Source of the DNA: JALQTD01 sp965656785
Lineage (GTDB): Bacteria; Bacteroidota; Bacteroidia; Flavobacteriales_D; Sanyastnellaceae
Reading direction: 5' to 3'
DNA: 64,000 bases
NCBI GenBank assembly: GCA_965656785.1
Contig: CBFHLY010000005.1
Span: 55,384 to 119,383, forward strand
Shown: in pieces, positions 34,981 to 44,210 of the stretch
Layout: each line of letters opens with the position of its first letter
Position numbering within the stretch: the stretch's first letter is position 1
The notes under the pieces: model-generated
Database searches by the model: none
Told to the model about the DNA's origin: nothing
The model's input: the letters and a program-made list of their open reading frames with translations, nothing else
Program-made: the position numbers and the translations under genes

Positions 34981-35975
34981 GCCGCGTTCGCCCGTTGAAT
35001 GTTCTCCGCAGCGAGCAAGCCCAGCAATCCGAAAGCGCACGTCGCCACCACCGAAACCACCACGATGAGCCAGCGAATCGGCTTCGCCTTTTTATCCGCA
35101 GGGGCCGCGTAGTCGACCACGAAAGCCGAGGCGAGTTGCGTTTCTGCGTCCAACTTCATGAGTTCATAGCGCTTTTTCAACACCGCTTCCCGATCGTACG
35201 CCGCTTCAATGAGGCTGGTGAGCTTGGAGAATTCCGTTGCGTACTTTGAGATCTCTGCCATTTGGGCCTTGATGAGTTCGGCGTTGCGGTAGTTGCCTTC
35301 GGCCATCGCCGTGGCGTACTGTTCGTTCAAGCCGCCAATTTGGGTTTCGAATTCGTACAAGCCTTTGCTGTGGAGGATGCTGATTTTGCCCTCCATTTCG
35401 GTGATTTCATCCTGCACTTGTTGGAACGATGCGGCGGCGTACTTGAGGGCCGCTCGGGCGCGGTCATTCCGCAGGTTGTTCGATACGGAATCGGCCAAAA
35501 AGGCAATGTCATTGGCCATGTCCGCTGCCACCTGTGGGTCGGCGTCCAACACCGACACCTCGATCGACCCATAGCGCGTCAGGTTCGCGTCCACGTTGCT
35601 GCTGTATTCCTGCATCAACAAGGTGCGCGCACCGGGCGCTGAACGGTCGATGTCGTAGTGCTCCCAGAGGTCGTATTTTTCGATGATGCGGCTTCGGATC
35701 CGGTCGGAGTTCAGGATTTGCAGCAGCCGTTCCGCGTCCTCGGTTTCGCCGTATTCCAGCAAATCATTGCGCTTAACTTCTTCGTAGAACTGCTCGCCGA
35801 TGGAGTGTTGCGGGGTGGCGAACAAGATGACCGACGAGCGGAATTGCTCTTCCATCAGCAGGGCCACGATCGAGGAGAGGATTGCCGAGGCCAAACCCAA
35901 CACAATGAAAGCCTTGCGCTTCCGGTAAATGAAATGCAGCAAGTGCGAGGAATCCAAGGCGGGGTCGTTCGTCAT
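34977..35975 (-). CDS. Wzz-like chain-length determinant/polysaccharide co-polymerase
   Basis: 332 residues with two transmembrane segments, at about 22-42 and 303-325, bracketing a long periplasmic coiled-coil-rich region (for example VLKKRYELMKLDAETQLAS near the end). This is the layout of Wzz-type proteins, which set the chain length of surface polysaccharide. No kinase domain is present. It is coupled to the Wzy-like gene through an ATGA overlap, and divergent from the glycosyltransferase. The three genes probably serve one polysaccharide. Confidence 0.85.
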   Translation of the reverse strand: MTNDPALDSSHLLHFIYRKRKAFIVLGLASAILSSIVALLMEEQFRSSVILFATPQHSIGEQFYEEVKRNDLLEYGETEDAERLLQILNSDRIRSRIIEKYDLWEHYDIDRSAPGARTLLMQEYSSNVDANLTRYGSIEVSVLDADPQVAADMANDIAFLADSVSNNLRNDRARAALKYAAASFQQVQDEITEMEGKISILHSKGLYEFETQIGGLNEQYATAMAEGNYRNAELIKAQMAEISKYATEFSKLTSLIEAAYDREAVLKKRYELMKLDAETQLASAFVVDYAAPADKKAKPIRWLIVVVSVVATCAFGLLGLLAAENIQRANAA

Positions 35976-36009
35976 GGGAAGTCGTTCTGGGCGATTCGAG
36001 TTGCGGCCG

Positions 36010-36017
36010 CAAAGCTA
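36010..36017 (-). promoter_or_regulatory. -7 box (TAGCTTTG) for the Wzz-Wzy pair
   Basis: The minus strand reads TAGCTTTG, an exact TAnnTTTG match 34 bases before the Wzz-like ATG. Confidence 0.5.
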
Positions 36018-36072
36018 AGGCAGCAGGCGGACCGGATGAACAACGCATGCAGGTCGCGCTTCGTATGTGGTC

Positions 36073-36080
36073 TATCTTCG
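36073..36080 (+). promoter_or_regulatory. -7-like box (TATCTTCG) for the glycosyltransferase gene
   Basis: TATCTTCG lies 5 bases before the ATG at 36086, the same octamer as upstream of efp, ppiD and the VTC gene. Confidence 0.45.
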
Positions 36081-36085
36081 CCGGC

Positions 36086-37198
36086 ATGGCGCGCATCGCC
36101 CTCAATGCCCGACTCCTCATTCCCGGCCGGCTCGAAGGCATCGGTTGGTTCACGCACGCGCTGTACCAACGCATCGTGGCGGCGCACCCCGAGCACGAGT
36201 TCCTGCTCCTGTTCGACCGGGCGCCCGGAGCGGAGTTTCAATACGGAATGAACGCAACGAGCCGCCGATTGCTGCCCCCGGCGCGCAGGCCCTTCCTGGT
36301 GGACGCTTGGATGGACTTCGCTGTGCCGTGGGCGCTGAGGAGTTGGGGCGCCGACGCCTTCGTTTCCACGGACGGGTTCTTAAGCCGGAGGACGCGGGTG
36401 CCCCAGCTTTCGGTAATGCACGACCTGAACTTTGAGCACCATCCGGAGTGGTTGCCCGAACGCGATGCGCGCCATTATCGGGCGCGATTTCGCGAGTTCT
36501 CGGCCTTGGCGGCGCGCCTTGCAACGGTGAGCCGGTATTCCCAACAGGACATTCACGCCACGTATGGCGTGCCCCTCGATCGCATCGACGTGGTGCCCAA
36601 CGCGCCCTCGGGTCATTTTCGGCCGTTGTCGGATGCGGAGCAACAAGGGGCCCGGAACCGGTGGAATTTGGGCAACCCCTACCACTGTTTCGTGGGCAGT
36701 TTGCATCCGCGCAAGAACATTCCGGGCTTGTTGCGGGCCCATGCGGCGTACCGCAAGGCGGGGGGAACGTCCGATTTGTTGGTCGTGGGGGCGCCCATGT
36801 GGGGCGAGTTGCCCGCGGAGTGGCGTGGCGTGGAGGGCGTGCAGTGGTTGGGGCGGCTCGGCGCGGAGTCGTTGGAGGAAGTGGTGGCGGGGGCGGATGC
36901 GTTGGTTTACCTGCCTTATTTTGAGGGGTTTGGGATTCCGCTCGTCGAGGCGATGGCCGCCGGGGTGCCGGTGGTCGCTTCGAACGCGACGTCCTTGCCC
37001 GAGGTGCTCGGAGGGGCCGAAGCGGGGCTGGTCGATGCCGATGATGCGGAAGCGGCAGCCCAAATCCTGAAGCGCCTCGAAACCGACCGCGCGTTCCATG
37101 CCGATCGCCGTGCCGCCGGCCTCCTGCGCGCCCGGGATTTTTCATGGGACCGATCCGCCGAACGCTTCTGGGAGAGCATCGAACGGATCCTGCCATGA
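36086..37198 (+). CDS. Glycosyltransferase family 4/GT-B type
   Basis: 370 residues with the two-domain GT-B layout. N-terminal: ARIALNARLL, with SVMHDLNFEHHPEW in the acceptor domain. C-terminal: a nucleotide-sugar site with SLHPRKNIPGL, then PYFEGFGIPLVEAMAAGVPVVAS, the E-x7-E motif of retaining GT4 enzymes. Donor and acceptor are not known. The ATG at 36086 fits the family; the frame continues upstream without an acceptable start. It is coupled to rnhB by an ATGA overlap. Its neighbours on the other strand, Wzz and Wzy, suggest a shared polysaccharide. Confidence 0.9.
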   Translation: MARIALNARLLIPGRLEGIGWFTHALYQRIVAAHPEHEFLLLFDRAPGAEFQYGMNATSRRLLPPARRPFLVDAWMDFAVPWALRSWGADAFVSTDGFLSRRTRVPQLSVMHDLNFEHHPEWLPERDARHYRARFREFSALAARLATVSRYSQQDIHATYGVPLDRIDVVPNAPSGHFRPLSDAEQQGARNRWNLGNPYHCFVGSLHPRKNIPGLLRAHAAYRKAGGTSDLLVVGAPMWGELPAEWRGVEGVQWLGRLGAESLEEVVAGADALVYLPYFEGFGIPLVEAMAAGVPVVASNATSLPEVLGGAEAGLVDADDAEAAAQILKRLETDRAFHADRRAAGLLRARDFSWDRSAERFWESIERILP

Positions 37199-37821
37199 GT
37201 CGGTTGAAGGCGTACGAGGTGCGGGGGGCGCGAGAGGCGGGGTGCGATGAAGCGGGCCGGGGGTGCTTGGCGGGACCGGTGGTGGCCGGCGCGGTGGTGC
37301 TGGGGGATGGGTTGGCGCGGGTTTTGGTCCGAGAAGGGCTGTTGAATGACAGCAAGAAGCTGACGGCCCAACGGCGCAACCTCCTGCGTGCCCGCATCGA
37401 AGCCGAGGCGGAGGTCTGGTGCGTGGCCTTCGTGACTCCGGGAGAAATCGACGAAATCAACATCCTGCAAGCCTCGTTTCTCGCCATGCGAAGGGCGGTT
37501 AAGGGCCTGGGCCACCCACCCGATCGGCTCCTCATCGACGGCAATCGGTTCGTGAGCGAGCCGGGCTTTCCTCCACACGCGTGCCACATCAAAGGCGATG
37601 GGCGTTTTGCGTCCATCGCGGCGGCCAGCATCCTCGCGAAGACGCACCGGGACGCGTTCATGCGCACGGCGGACGAGCAATTCCCGGGGTACCATTGGGG
37701 TCAAAATGCAGGCTACCCAACCGCGGCTCACCGAGCAGCCATTCGGGAGTTGGGGGCCACTTCACTTCACCGCCAGTCCTTCCGATTGCTCCCTGAGCAG
37801 TTATCACTGTTCGACCGATAG
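37195..37821 (+). CDS. rnhB: Ribonuclease HII
   Basis: 208 residues. The catalytic Asp18-Glu19 are in GCDEAGRG, followed by LNDSKKLTAQRR and LLIDGN. The SIAAASILAKTHRD helix is also typical. RNase HII removes ribonucleotides embedded in DNA and RNA primers. The ATG at 37195 overlaps the glycosyltransferase stop (ATGA). A start 17 codons earlier is in frame but would overlap that gene further and add unrelated residues. Confidence 0.96.
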   Translation: MSRLKAYEVRGAREAGCDEAGRGCLAGPVVAGAVVLGDGLARVLVREGLLNDSKKLTAQRRNLLRARIEAEAEVWCVAFVTPGEIDEINILQASFLAMRRAVKGLGHPPDRLLIDGNRFVSEPGFPPHACHIKGDGRFASIAAASILAKTHRDAFMRTADEQFPGYHWGQNAGYPTAAHRAAIRELGATSLHRQSFRLLPEQLSLFDR

Positions 37822-37889
37822 TGGATATTCCGCGACATTCGCCGATGTTATCGTTTGGTTAATCCCTTGATAACGTGATTCGGGTCTGT

Positions 37890-37918
37890 TTTGTGGCGAC
37901 GGAAAAATCCCTAATTTG
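37890..37918 (+). promoter_or_regulatory. Bacteroidota promoter for the 1317-residue secreted protein
   Basis: TTTG at 37890-37893, 18 bases, then TAATTTG at 37912-37918 (one base shorter than the TAnnTTTG consensus), 31 bases before the start. Both boxes are present at the expected spacing. Confidence 0.6.
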
Positions 37919-37949
37919 CGGCTCATTTGAATAACCAAAACACCGCCCT

Positions 37950-40900
37950 ATGAAGTTTTTAAATTGGATGTTCGGTGCGTTGTTCGTGGCTTCTGCTGCG
38001 ATTTCGTCCGCGCAATGTGACCTGTTCATCTCCGAGTACGGGGAAGGTTCTAGCAGCAACAAGTGGATTGAACTCTACAATCCGACAAGCGGAGATCTGG
38101 ATTTGAGTCAGTATCAAGTTCAATTGTTCTCCAATGGAAGCAGTTCTGCGAGCCAAACGTTGGCCTTGTCAGGCACATTGGCCGCTGGGGCGGTCTACAC
38201 CATCACGAACTCCGGAGCTGTTGCGGAAGTGGCGGCGTTTTCGGATGTGACGTCTTCGGTGACCTTCTTCAATGGCGATGACGCGTTGGCATTGCTGGAT
38301 GCAGCAGGCAACGTGCTCGACGTGTTCGGAGAAATCGGAGTCGACCCCGGTTCTTCGTGGGACGCGGCTGGCGTTTCTGGGGCAACGTCGAACCACACCA
38401 TGGTTCGGCTTTCCTCCGTGACTCAAGGCAACACGGATTGGGTCTCCTCATTCGCCAACGAATGGGAAGTCTACGACTCGAATGACTTCTCCTTTCTCGG
38501 CGGGCACACCTTCACGGGGGTCTGCGGCGCAGCGGTGGAAGGTTGCACGAACGAGAATGCAACGAACTACAACCCAGATGCCAATGCAGAGGACGGTTCC
38601 TGCTTGTTCGACAACGCATGCAACGTCGACGGCATCGTGATTCAAGCCACGTCCATGCTGACGTTCGAGCCAGCGAACCTGAGCATTGAACCGGGCACGG
38701 TGGTGGTCTTCGAAAACATCGGAGGCACGCACAACGCCAACTTTGACATCAGCACTGTTTCGGGTGAATCCTTTGGCAACCCGGTAGCCTTCAGCTTCGA
38801 CCCCGTGACCAGCGACGGCACGTCAGCTGCTTGCATCGGTTCGCACACATTCGATGTCCCAGGCGTTTACACCTACGATTGCTCTGTGGGCAGCCACGCC
38901 GCAAGCGGCATGGTGGGCACCATCACGGTAGGAACGGGCGGTTGCACCAACGCGGCTGCACCGAACTACAACCAAGCGGCCGATTACGATGACGGTTCGT
39001 GCCTCGAAGTGGTCAACACCCCCATTGCCACCATCCAAGAAGGTCAATTGACGGACGCTTACACCGGTCAAACCGTCGTTACGACGGGCATCGTCACAGG
39101 CGTCTACGGTTCGCTCGCCTCGGTCCAAGACGGTCAGGGCGCTTACTCCGGCATCTGGATGTTCGGTTCCAACGTCAACTTGACGGTGGGCGATGAGGTC
39201 GAAATCACGGCGGTGGTTGCCGAATACTTCGGCCTGACGCAATTGAACAGCCCGTCGGTGGTCATCCTGTCTCAAGGCAATGACTTGCCGGCCGCAGAAG
39301 CCCTGTCTACGTTGGCCATGGCTGACGAACAATGGGAAGGTGTTTTGGTGACCGTCACGGGTGACGTGGTGGATCCCGCGCTTGGCTTCGGCGAATGGTC
39401 GTTGAGCGATGGTTCAGGTGACGCCCGTGTGGACGATCGCGGCTACGATGCGTTGTTGACCGGTGCGGTCATCGCAGGTTCAACGTGGCAAGTGACGGGG
39501 CCTGTTGAATACAGCTTCAACAACTTCAAGCTCCAGCCCCGCACTGCGGACGATGCCTTGCTTTACGGCTGCACGAACCCCGCTGCCACGAACTACAACC
39601 CCGCCGCGGGCCTCCCGGACGGTACGTGCATCTTCACCGACCTCGAGTGCTCGCTCATCTTCTCAGAGTACAGCGAAGGCAGCTCCAACAACAAGTACCT
39701 CGAGATCTTCAATGCCACGGGCAATACGGTGTTCTTGAGCCAGTACACCATGGGCAATTGCTCAAACGGTTGCGACGAGCCGGATGCCCCCTTCATTACG
39801 GACCAAGTGGATTACTGGACATTTAACTTCCCAGCGGATGCTGCAATTCCGAGTGGGGGTACGTTCATTGTCGCGCACCCTTCGGCCTCTGCTGAGATCC
39901 TTGAAGTGGCCGACATGACGTACGGCTTCTTGTCGAATGGCGATGACACCTACTTGCTCGCGGAAATCACCGCTACTGACACCATCGTGGTGGACCAAAT
40001 CGGCACCATCGGTCCGGATCCGGGCAGCGGCTGGGAAATCGCGGGCGTCACGAACGGCACGCAGAACCACACGTTGGTTCGCAAGCCGGGCGTTTCCAGC
40101 GGAAACGGCGGCGACTTCCTCGCCTCAGCAGGCACGAACGAGTTCGATTCGGAGTGGATTGTTTTGGACATCGATGACTTTTCAGGCCTCGGCATGCACA
40201 GCATCGACGCCATCTGCGCGACCTCGTTCGAAGGCTGTACGGATGAATTCGCAGTGAACTACGACCCGACCGCTACGGTGGACGATGGGTCATGCGTCTA
40301 CATCCCGAACCTGACAATTCAGGAGATTCACCAAACGGCTGCGACTGGCCAAGTCATTACGACGGGCATCGTCACGGGCGTTTATCCTCCGCTTGGTGAC
40401 GTCGCGGGCAACCCGAGCTTCGTCATTCAGAACGGCACCGGCGCGCAATCGGGAATCTGGGCCATCGGTGAAGGCGTAGCCATCGGCGATGAGGTCGAGG
40501 TGACTGGCGTGGTTGGAGATGTTTACGGTTTGGTCCAAATCCAAGGCGCAGTCGCGGAAGTTCTCACTTCGGGCAATGCCCTCCCCGCTGCAGAGTTGCT
40601 GACCACCGGTGCTGTTTCTGACCAGCAATGGGAGAGCGTCCTCGTTCGCGTGGAGGCCGAACTCACGGACGCGGTCGGCAGCTACGGCGAGTGGCAGTTG
40701 AACGACGGTTCGGGCATGATCCGCGCCAAGGACCACGCCTTCATCGCGCAAGACGCGGTCATCAACGTGGGCGGAGTGGATTACGCGCTGCTCGAACAAG
40801 GCGCGAACTACCGCGTGACCGGCCCCAACTTCTTCTCGTACGGTTCGTACAAAATGATGATCCGCGATGCAGCCGATGTGGTGCGTTTGGGATGCACTGA

Positions 40901-41903
40901 CCCGAGCTTTTTGAACTACGACGAATTGGCTCAGGAAGACGACGGCAACTGCTCAAGCGTAACGGGTTGCACCAACCCGGATGCGGACAACTACGATGCG
41001 GCCGCAGTGGCCGATGACGGCTCGTGCCTCATCTCCGGTTGTGGCGATGTGAACGCACTCAACTTCGATGAGTTGGTGAACAACCCCACGAACGACGATT
41101 GCTACTACACCCTCCCGAACCTGATCATCAACGAAATCCATTACAACCCGTGTTCGGCGCAGGGTGGCGATTTCGATTACGAGTTCGTTGAGATCTACAA
41201 CGCAGAAGACATGGCGGTCAGCCTCGCTGGTTTCGTGTTCTACAACACGTCAGGAGGCAACCCGGAATTGGCATACGAATTCGCAGCGGACGACGTGCTC
41301 GCTGCCGGTGAGTACGCCATCTTGACGGTGAGCGAAGCCGGAGCAGCGAACTACGCTTACACGGGCGCACAGATCTTCCAAATGTTCACGGGCAACTTCG
41401 GCAACGGCGGAGAGGCGATCAGCTTGCAGGACAGCTACGGCAACATCATCGATGAGGTGGTCTACGCTTCCAGCGGGCAATGGCCGAGCACCACGGTGAG
41501 CATTTTGGGCAACACCCTCGTTCAAAGCCCCAACGGCGACTGCTCTACCTTGGAGTTGATTGCGACAAACTTGAACAACGACGACCCGGACAACTGGCAG
41601 GGCAGCTTCGTGGACAACGGCACCCCGGGTGCGGCGAACTCTTCGGCGTTCGGTTGCTCGGAGCCCACGGCCTGCAACTACTCGGCTACGGCGTACTTCG
41701 ATGACGGCAGCTGCGATTACTCCTGCCACGGTTGCACCTACATGGATGCATCCAACTACGACATGAACGCCACGTTCGACAACGGCACGTGCACCTTCGA
41801 CCTCGTCGATCCCTGCCCGGCTGACTTGAACGACGACGGGTTCGTATCGGCAGTCGACTTGCTCCAGTTCTTGGCGTCGTTCGGCATGGACTGCCCGGAG
41901 TAA
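37950..41903 (+). CDS. Large secreted multidomain protein: lamin-tail, cupredoxin, OB-type and dockerin-like modules
   Basis: 1317 residues with a signal peptide (MKFLNWMFGALFVASAAISSA). Modules in order: lamin-tail-like domain (about 22-195); a cupredoxin module (about 228-328) with a full type-1 copper site at His261, Cys311, His316 and Met321; an OB-type domain (about 353-535); a second lamin-tail (567-760); a second OB-type domain (787-980); a third lamin-tail (1057-1230). Nine short GCT...DGSC repeats separate them. The C terminus has DLNDDGFVSAVD (1292-1303), a dockerin-type calcium loop, and no typical T9SS sorting domain. Its promoter and terminator are both visible. The role, perhaps surface or extracellular matrix, is unknown. 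Confidence 0.85.
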   Translation: MKFLNWMFGALFVASAAISSAQCDLFISEYGEGSSSNKWIELYNPTSGDLDLSQYQVQLFSNGSSSASQTLALSGTLAAGAVYTITNSGAVAEVAAFSDVTSSVTFFNGDDALALLDAAGNVLDVFGEIGVDPGSSWDAAGVSGATSNHTMVRLSSVTQGNTDWVSSFANEWEVYDSNDFSFLGGHTFTGVCGAAVEGCTNENATNYNPDANAEDGSCLFDNACNVDGIVIQATSMLTFEPANLSIEPGTVVVFENIGGTHNANFDISTVSGESFGNPVAFSFDPVTSDGTSAACIGSHTFDVPGVYTYDCSVGSHAASGMVGTITVGTGGCTNAAAPNYNQAADYDDGSCLEVVNTPIATIQEGQLTDAYTGQTVVTTGIVTGVYGSLASVQDGQGAYSGIWMFGSNVNLTVGDEVEITAVVAEYFGLTQLNSPSVVILSQGNDLPAAEALSTLAMADEQWEGVLVTVTGDVVDPALGFGEWSLSDGSGDARVDDRGYDALLTGAVIAGSTWQVTGPVEYSFNNFKLQPRTADDALLYGCTNPAATNYNPAAGLPDGTCIFTDLECSLIFSEYSEGSSNNKYLEIFNATGNTVFLSQYTMGNCSNGCDEPDAPFITDQVDYWTFNFPADAAIPSGGTFIVAHPSASAEILEVADMTYGFLSNGDDTYLLAEITATDTIVVDQIGTIGPDPGSGWEIAGVTNGTQNHTLVRKPGVSSGNGGDFLASAGTNEFDSEWIVLDIDDFSGLGMHSIDAICATSFEGCTDEFAVNYDPTATVDDGSCVYIPNLTIQEIHQTAATGQVITTGIVTGVYPPLGDVAGNPSFVIQNGTGAQSGIWAIGEGVAIGDEVEVTGVVGDVYGLVQIQGAVAEVLTSGNALPAAELLTTGAVSDQQWESVLVRVEAELTDAVGSYGEWQLNDGSGMIRAKDHAFIAQDAVINVGGVDYALLEQGANYRVTGPNFFSYGSYKMMIRDAADVVRLGCTDPSFLNYDELAQEDDGNCSSVTGCTNPDADNYDAAAVADDGSCLISGCGDVNALNFDELVNNPTNDDCYYTLPNLIINEIHYNPCSAQGGDFDYEFVEIYNAEDMAVSLAGFVFYNTSGGNPELAYEFAADDVLAAGEYAILTVSEAGAANYAYTGAQIFQMFTGNFGNGGEAISLQDSYGNIIDEVVYASSGQWPSTTVSILGNTLVQSPNGDCSTLELIATNLNNDDPDNWQGSFVDNGTPGAANSSAFGCSEPTACNYSATAYFDDGSCDYSCHGCTYMDASNYDMNATFDNGTCTFDLVDPCPADLNDDGFVSAVDLLQFLASFGMDCPE
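38541..41800 (+). repeat. Nine dispersed GC(T/S)x...NY...DGSC coding repeats
   Basis: Each copy is about 22-25 residues, beginning G-C and ending D-G-(S/T/N)-C with a central N-Y or N-F. They begin at residues 198, 331, 540, 762, 981, 1006, 1030, 1235 and 1261 of the secreted protein. Such repeats are known from Bacteroidota exported proteins; the paired cysteines suggest a disulfide-stabilised linker, possibly binding calcium through the Asp/Asn positions. Copies 5-7 are in tandem. Confidence 0.85.
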
Positions 41904-41941
41904 TCTCCGACGATTCAAGACTTTACAATTTGTTGATTTGG

Positions 41942-41977
41942 GAAGGGCGCCGCTGAGGGCGCCCTTCTTCTATTTTT
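41942..41977 (+). terminator. Intrinsic terminator after the secreted multidomain protein
   Basis: Arms GAAGGGCGCC and GGCGCCCTTC around a 6-base loop, then a T-rich tract (TTCTATTTTT). The T tract coincides with the next gene's -7 box. Confidence 0.85.
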
Positions 41978-41978
41978 G
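41971..41978 (+). promoter_or_regulatory. -7 boxes (TATTTTTG and TACTTTTG) for the Na/Pi gene
   Basis: Two exact TAnnTTTG octamers, at 41971-41978 and 41985-41992, precede the ATG at 42000. The first is more likely because the second would leave almost no leader. It lies within the T tract of the upstream terminator. Confidence 0.5.
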
Positions 41979-41999
41979 CCGCCCTACTTTTGCCGCTGC

Positions 42000-43664
42000 A
42001 TGAGCGCTCTTCACTTCATATTGACCCTGTTGGGCGGCCTCGGCCTGTTCTTGTTCGGCATGCGCACGATGAGCGATGGCATCCGACGGGGGAGTGGAAC
42101 GAACATGCGGACCTTGCTCGGGCGGTTGACCCGGAGCACGGGGCTTGGCGCGCTGACGGGAACGTTCGTGACGGTGGTGTTGCAATCGAGCTCCGCGGTG
42201 ACGGTGACGCTGGTGAGTTTGGTGAACGCCGGCATGATCACCGTGCGGGAGTCCGTCGGGGTGTTGCTTGGGGCGAACATTGGAACGACCATCACGGCTT
42301 GGCTCGTGGTGCTGTCCTTGGGCGGCTTGTCCTTCGGTGAGTTGGCGCTTCCGTTGGTGGGCTTGGCGTTGCCCTTTTTCCTCATGGAGGGGACCAAATC
42401 CCGCAACATCGGCCAAATCGTCATCGGTTTTGCCCTACTCTTCATCGGTTTGGGCGTATTGCGTGAAGAATTCCAAGCCCTCGATGCCGCCCAGGTGATG
42501 GGCCAGTGGAACTTCAATTCGGTCGGCACCTTGGGCATGAACGTGTTCCTGCTCTTCTTCGGCGCGGTGCTGACGGCCCTCATCCAGTCGTCGAGTGCGG
42601 CCACCGCCTTGACCCTCGCCGCCGTACTTTCCGGAGTCATGAGCTTGGAGAACGGTGCGGCCATGATCCTCGGAGAGAACATCGGGACCACGGTCACTGC
42701 GAACCTCGCTGCGGCGGTGGGCAACCGCGACGCGCGTCGAACGGCCCGCATTCACTTCATGTTCAATTTCATCGGCGCGTTTTGGGTCGTTTGGTGGTTG
42801 CCGGTGATCGTGGAGGGGTTGTCGTGGATGTGGTCGGGCGTGGCGGACGATTCGAATCACGATGGATTGGTTTTGGCCAGTTTCCACACCCTGTTCAATG
42901 TGACGAACGCCCTGCTGCTCAGCCTGATCACGGATCGCCTGGTGAAATGGAGCGATGCGCTCGTGCGCCACGGTGTGCAGGTCGACCCGGTCCAAGCCGA
43001 GCTCGATGCGGACTCGGTGCGCCAATTGCCTCCCGAAATTGCGATCGAGCGGGTGCAGCAGGAATTGCTTCGTTCGGCCCGTTTGGCAGCGCGCATGAAC
43101 GGCTTGGTGCGCAAGATGCTGGCGCCGATTGACGAGTTGGAGCGCGACGACCTGTTGAGCCTCATCCTGCGTTCGGAGATTCGCCTCGACGAGGGCGAAG
43201 GGCGCATTGGTGACTCCCTGCATCACATTACGCAGCTCGAGCTCAGCGCAGAACTGAGCGAGCGCATCCAGTCGTGCATGAACGCGAACACCGACATCGA
43301 GCGCATCGGTGACGTCTACAAGTCGCTCGCTCGGAAGTTGGGACAACGCGAGGTGGCATTCAGTTACTTCATTCCCAAGCAACGGGAGCGACTGAATCGC
43401 ATGTTCGATTTGGTCGAGGAGGCCAATGATTTGATGGTGCGATCACTCGATTCGCAGCAAGAAGTGAAGAGCGATGCGGTGGCGGAGGTGGAAGGCCGAA
43501 TCAACGGATACCGCGAAGTGTTGCGGGAGAAACACCTGAAGGACACGGACCGCGGACGGTATCCGCAAGCCAGCGGTTTGCTCTACCACGACGTGGTCAC
43601 CTCCCTCGAAGAAATCGGGGACCGTGTGGCTCATGTGAGCAGCCAATTCGCGTCCGAGGACTGA
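42000..43664 (+). CDS. Na+/phosphate cotransporter (NptA/PhoU-like fusion)
   Basis: 554 residues. Two inverted transport repeats carry the QSSSA signatures, QSSSAVTVTLVSLV and QSSSAATALTLAAVL, each with a GANIGTT/GENIGTT motif. The C-terminal 200 residues are a PhoU-like helical domain with LHHITQLELSAE and a final helix pair. The layout is that of bacterial Na/Pi cotransporters of the NptA group, which import phosphate in symport with sodium. The ATG at 42000 is preferred over upstream in-frame codons. It converges with the lipoprotein gene with only one base between stops. Confidence 0.92.
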   Translation: MSALHFILTLLGGLGLFLFGMRTMSDGIRRGSGTNMRTLLGRLTRSTGLGALTGTFVTVVLQSSSAVTVTLVSLVNAGMITVRESVGVLLGANIGTTITAWLVVLSLGGLSFGELALPLVGLALPFFLMEGTKSRNIGQIVIGFALLFIGLGVLREEFQALDAAQVMGQWNFNSVGTLGMNVFLLFFGAVLTALIQSSSAATALTLAAVLSGVMSLENGAAMILGENIGTTVTANLAAAVGNRDARRTARIHFMFNFIGAFWVVWWLPVIVEGLSWMWSGVADDSNHDGLVLASFHTLFNVTNALLLSLITDRLVKWSDALVRHGVQVDPVQAELDADSVRQLPPEIAIERVQQELLRSARLAARMNGLVRKMLAPIDELERDDLLSLILRSEIRLDEGEGRIGDSLHHITQLELSAELSERIQSCMNANTDIERIGDVYKSLARKLGQREVAFSYFIPKQRERLNRMFDLVEEANDLMVRSLDSQQEVKSDAVAEVEGRINGYREVLREKHLKDTDRGRYPQASGLLYHDVVTSLEEIGDRVAHVSSQFASED

Positions 43665-43665
43665 T

Positions 43666-44169
43666 TCAGGGTTTGACGAAGGCCGGCGTGATGACCTCCT
43701 CCGAGGCGTTCAACGCACGGTCCCAAATCATCAGCCGGAACCGCATCGTGTCGTATTCCGAGGCGAGGTGCCACGTGGGCATGTCGATTGCGATGGTGCC
43801 GTTGAGGGCGGGGTTGGCGCCACTCGGCGTGACGCGCGGAATGCGGTAATAGAACGGCACTTGCCCGGCCTCGGGGTTGAGCGGGATCCACGTCCATTCG
43901 CCGTCGTGCAGTTCCTCGTACTCGCAGTGCAGGTTTTGGTGATGCGGACACGTCGCACAAAAATTCGGGGCCAGGGTATCGCCTTGATCCAGCCCCAAAT
44001 CCCCATCGCCGTCCGTGAACGCAATGACCAATTCGCGCCCGCCATCCGCTTGGGCGTCAAACGAAACGAAGGCGAGCGTCGGCTCATCCGGAAAGGCGGG
44101 CTCCGGCAAGCAGCCCACTGCCGCCGCTGCGAACGCCCCCAAGGCCATAGAAAAATGTCGTGCGCGCAT
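43666..44169 (-). CDS. Lipoprotein of unknown function
   Basis: 167 residues with a lipobox ending AVGC (Cys20) and acidic residues after it. A DGDGDLGLDQGD segment (about 53-64) resembles a calcium-binding loop, and CATCPHHQNLHC holds four cysteines. The rest is beta-rich. I do not recognise a named family, although similar small lipoproteins with FTDGDGD are frequent in Bacteroidota. Convergent with the Na/Pi gene; it has its own promoter box upstream. Confidence 0.75.
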   Translation of the reverse strand: MRARHFSMALGAFAAAAVGCLPEPAFPDEPTLAFVSFDAQADGGRELVIAFTDGDGDLGLDQGDTLAPNFCATCPHHQNLHCEYEELHDGEWTWIPLNPEAGQVPFYYRIPRVTPSGANPALNGTIAIDMPTWHLASEYDTMRFRLMIWDRALNASEEVITPAFVKP

Positions 44170-44176
44170 GGTGATT

Positions 44177-44184
44177 CAAAGCTA
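44177..44184 (-). promoter_or_regulatory. -7 box (TAGCTTTG) for the lipoprotein gene
   Basis: The minus strand reads TAGCTTTG, an exact TAnnTTTG match ending 7 bases before the ATG at 44169. Confidence 0.45.
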
Positions 44185-44210
44185 ACGCATTTGCACCTTC
44201 GCGTCCTCGA

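Noticed and set aside
38541..41800. Regular repeats considered as a CRISPR array or tandem DNA repeat
   Set aside because: The copies vary at the DNA level and keep one reading frame; they are coding protein repeats.
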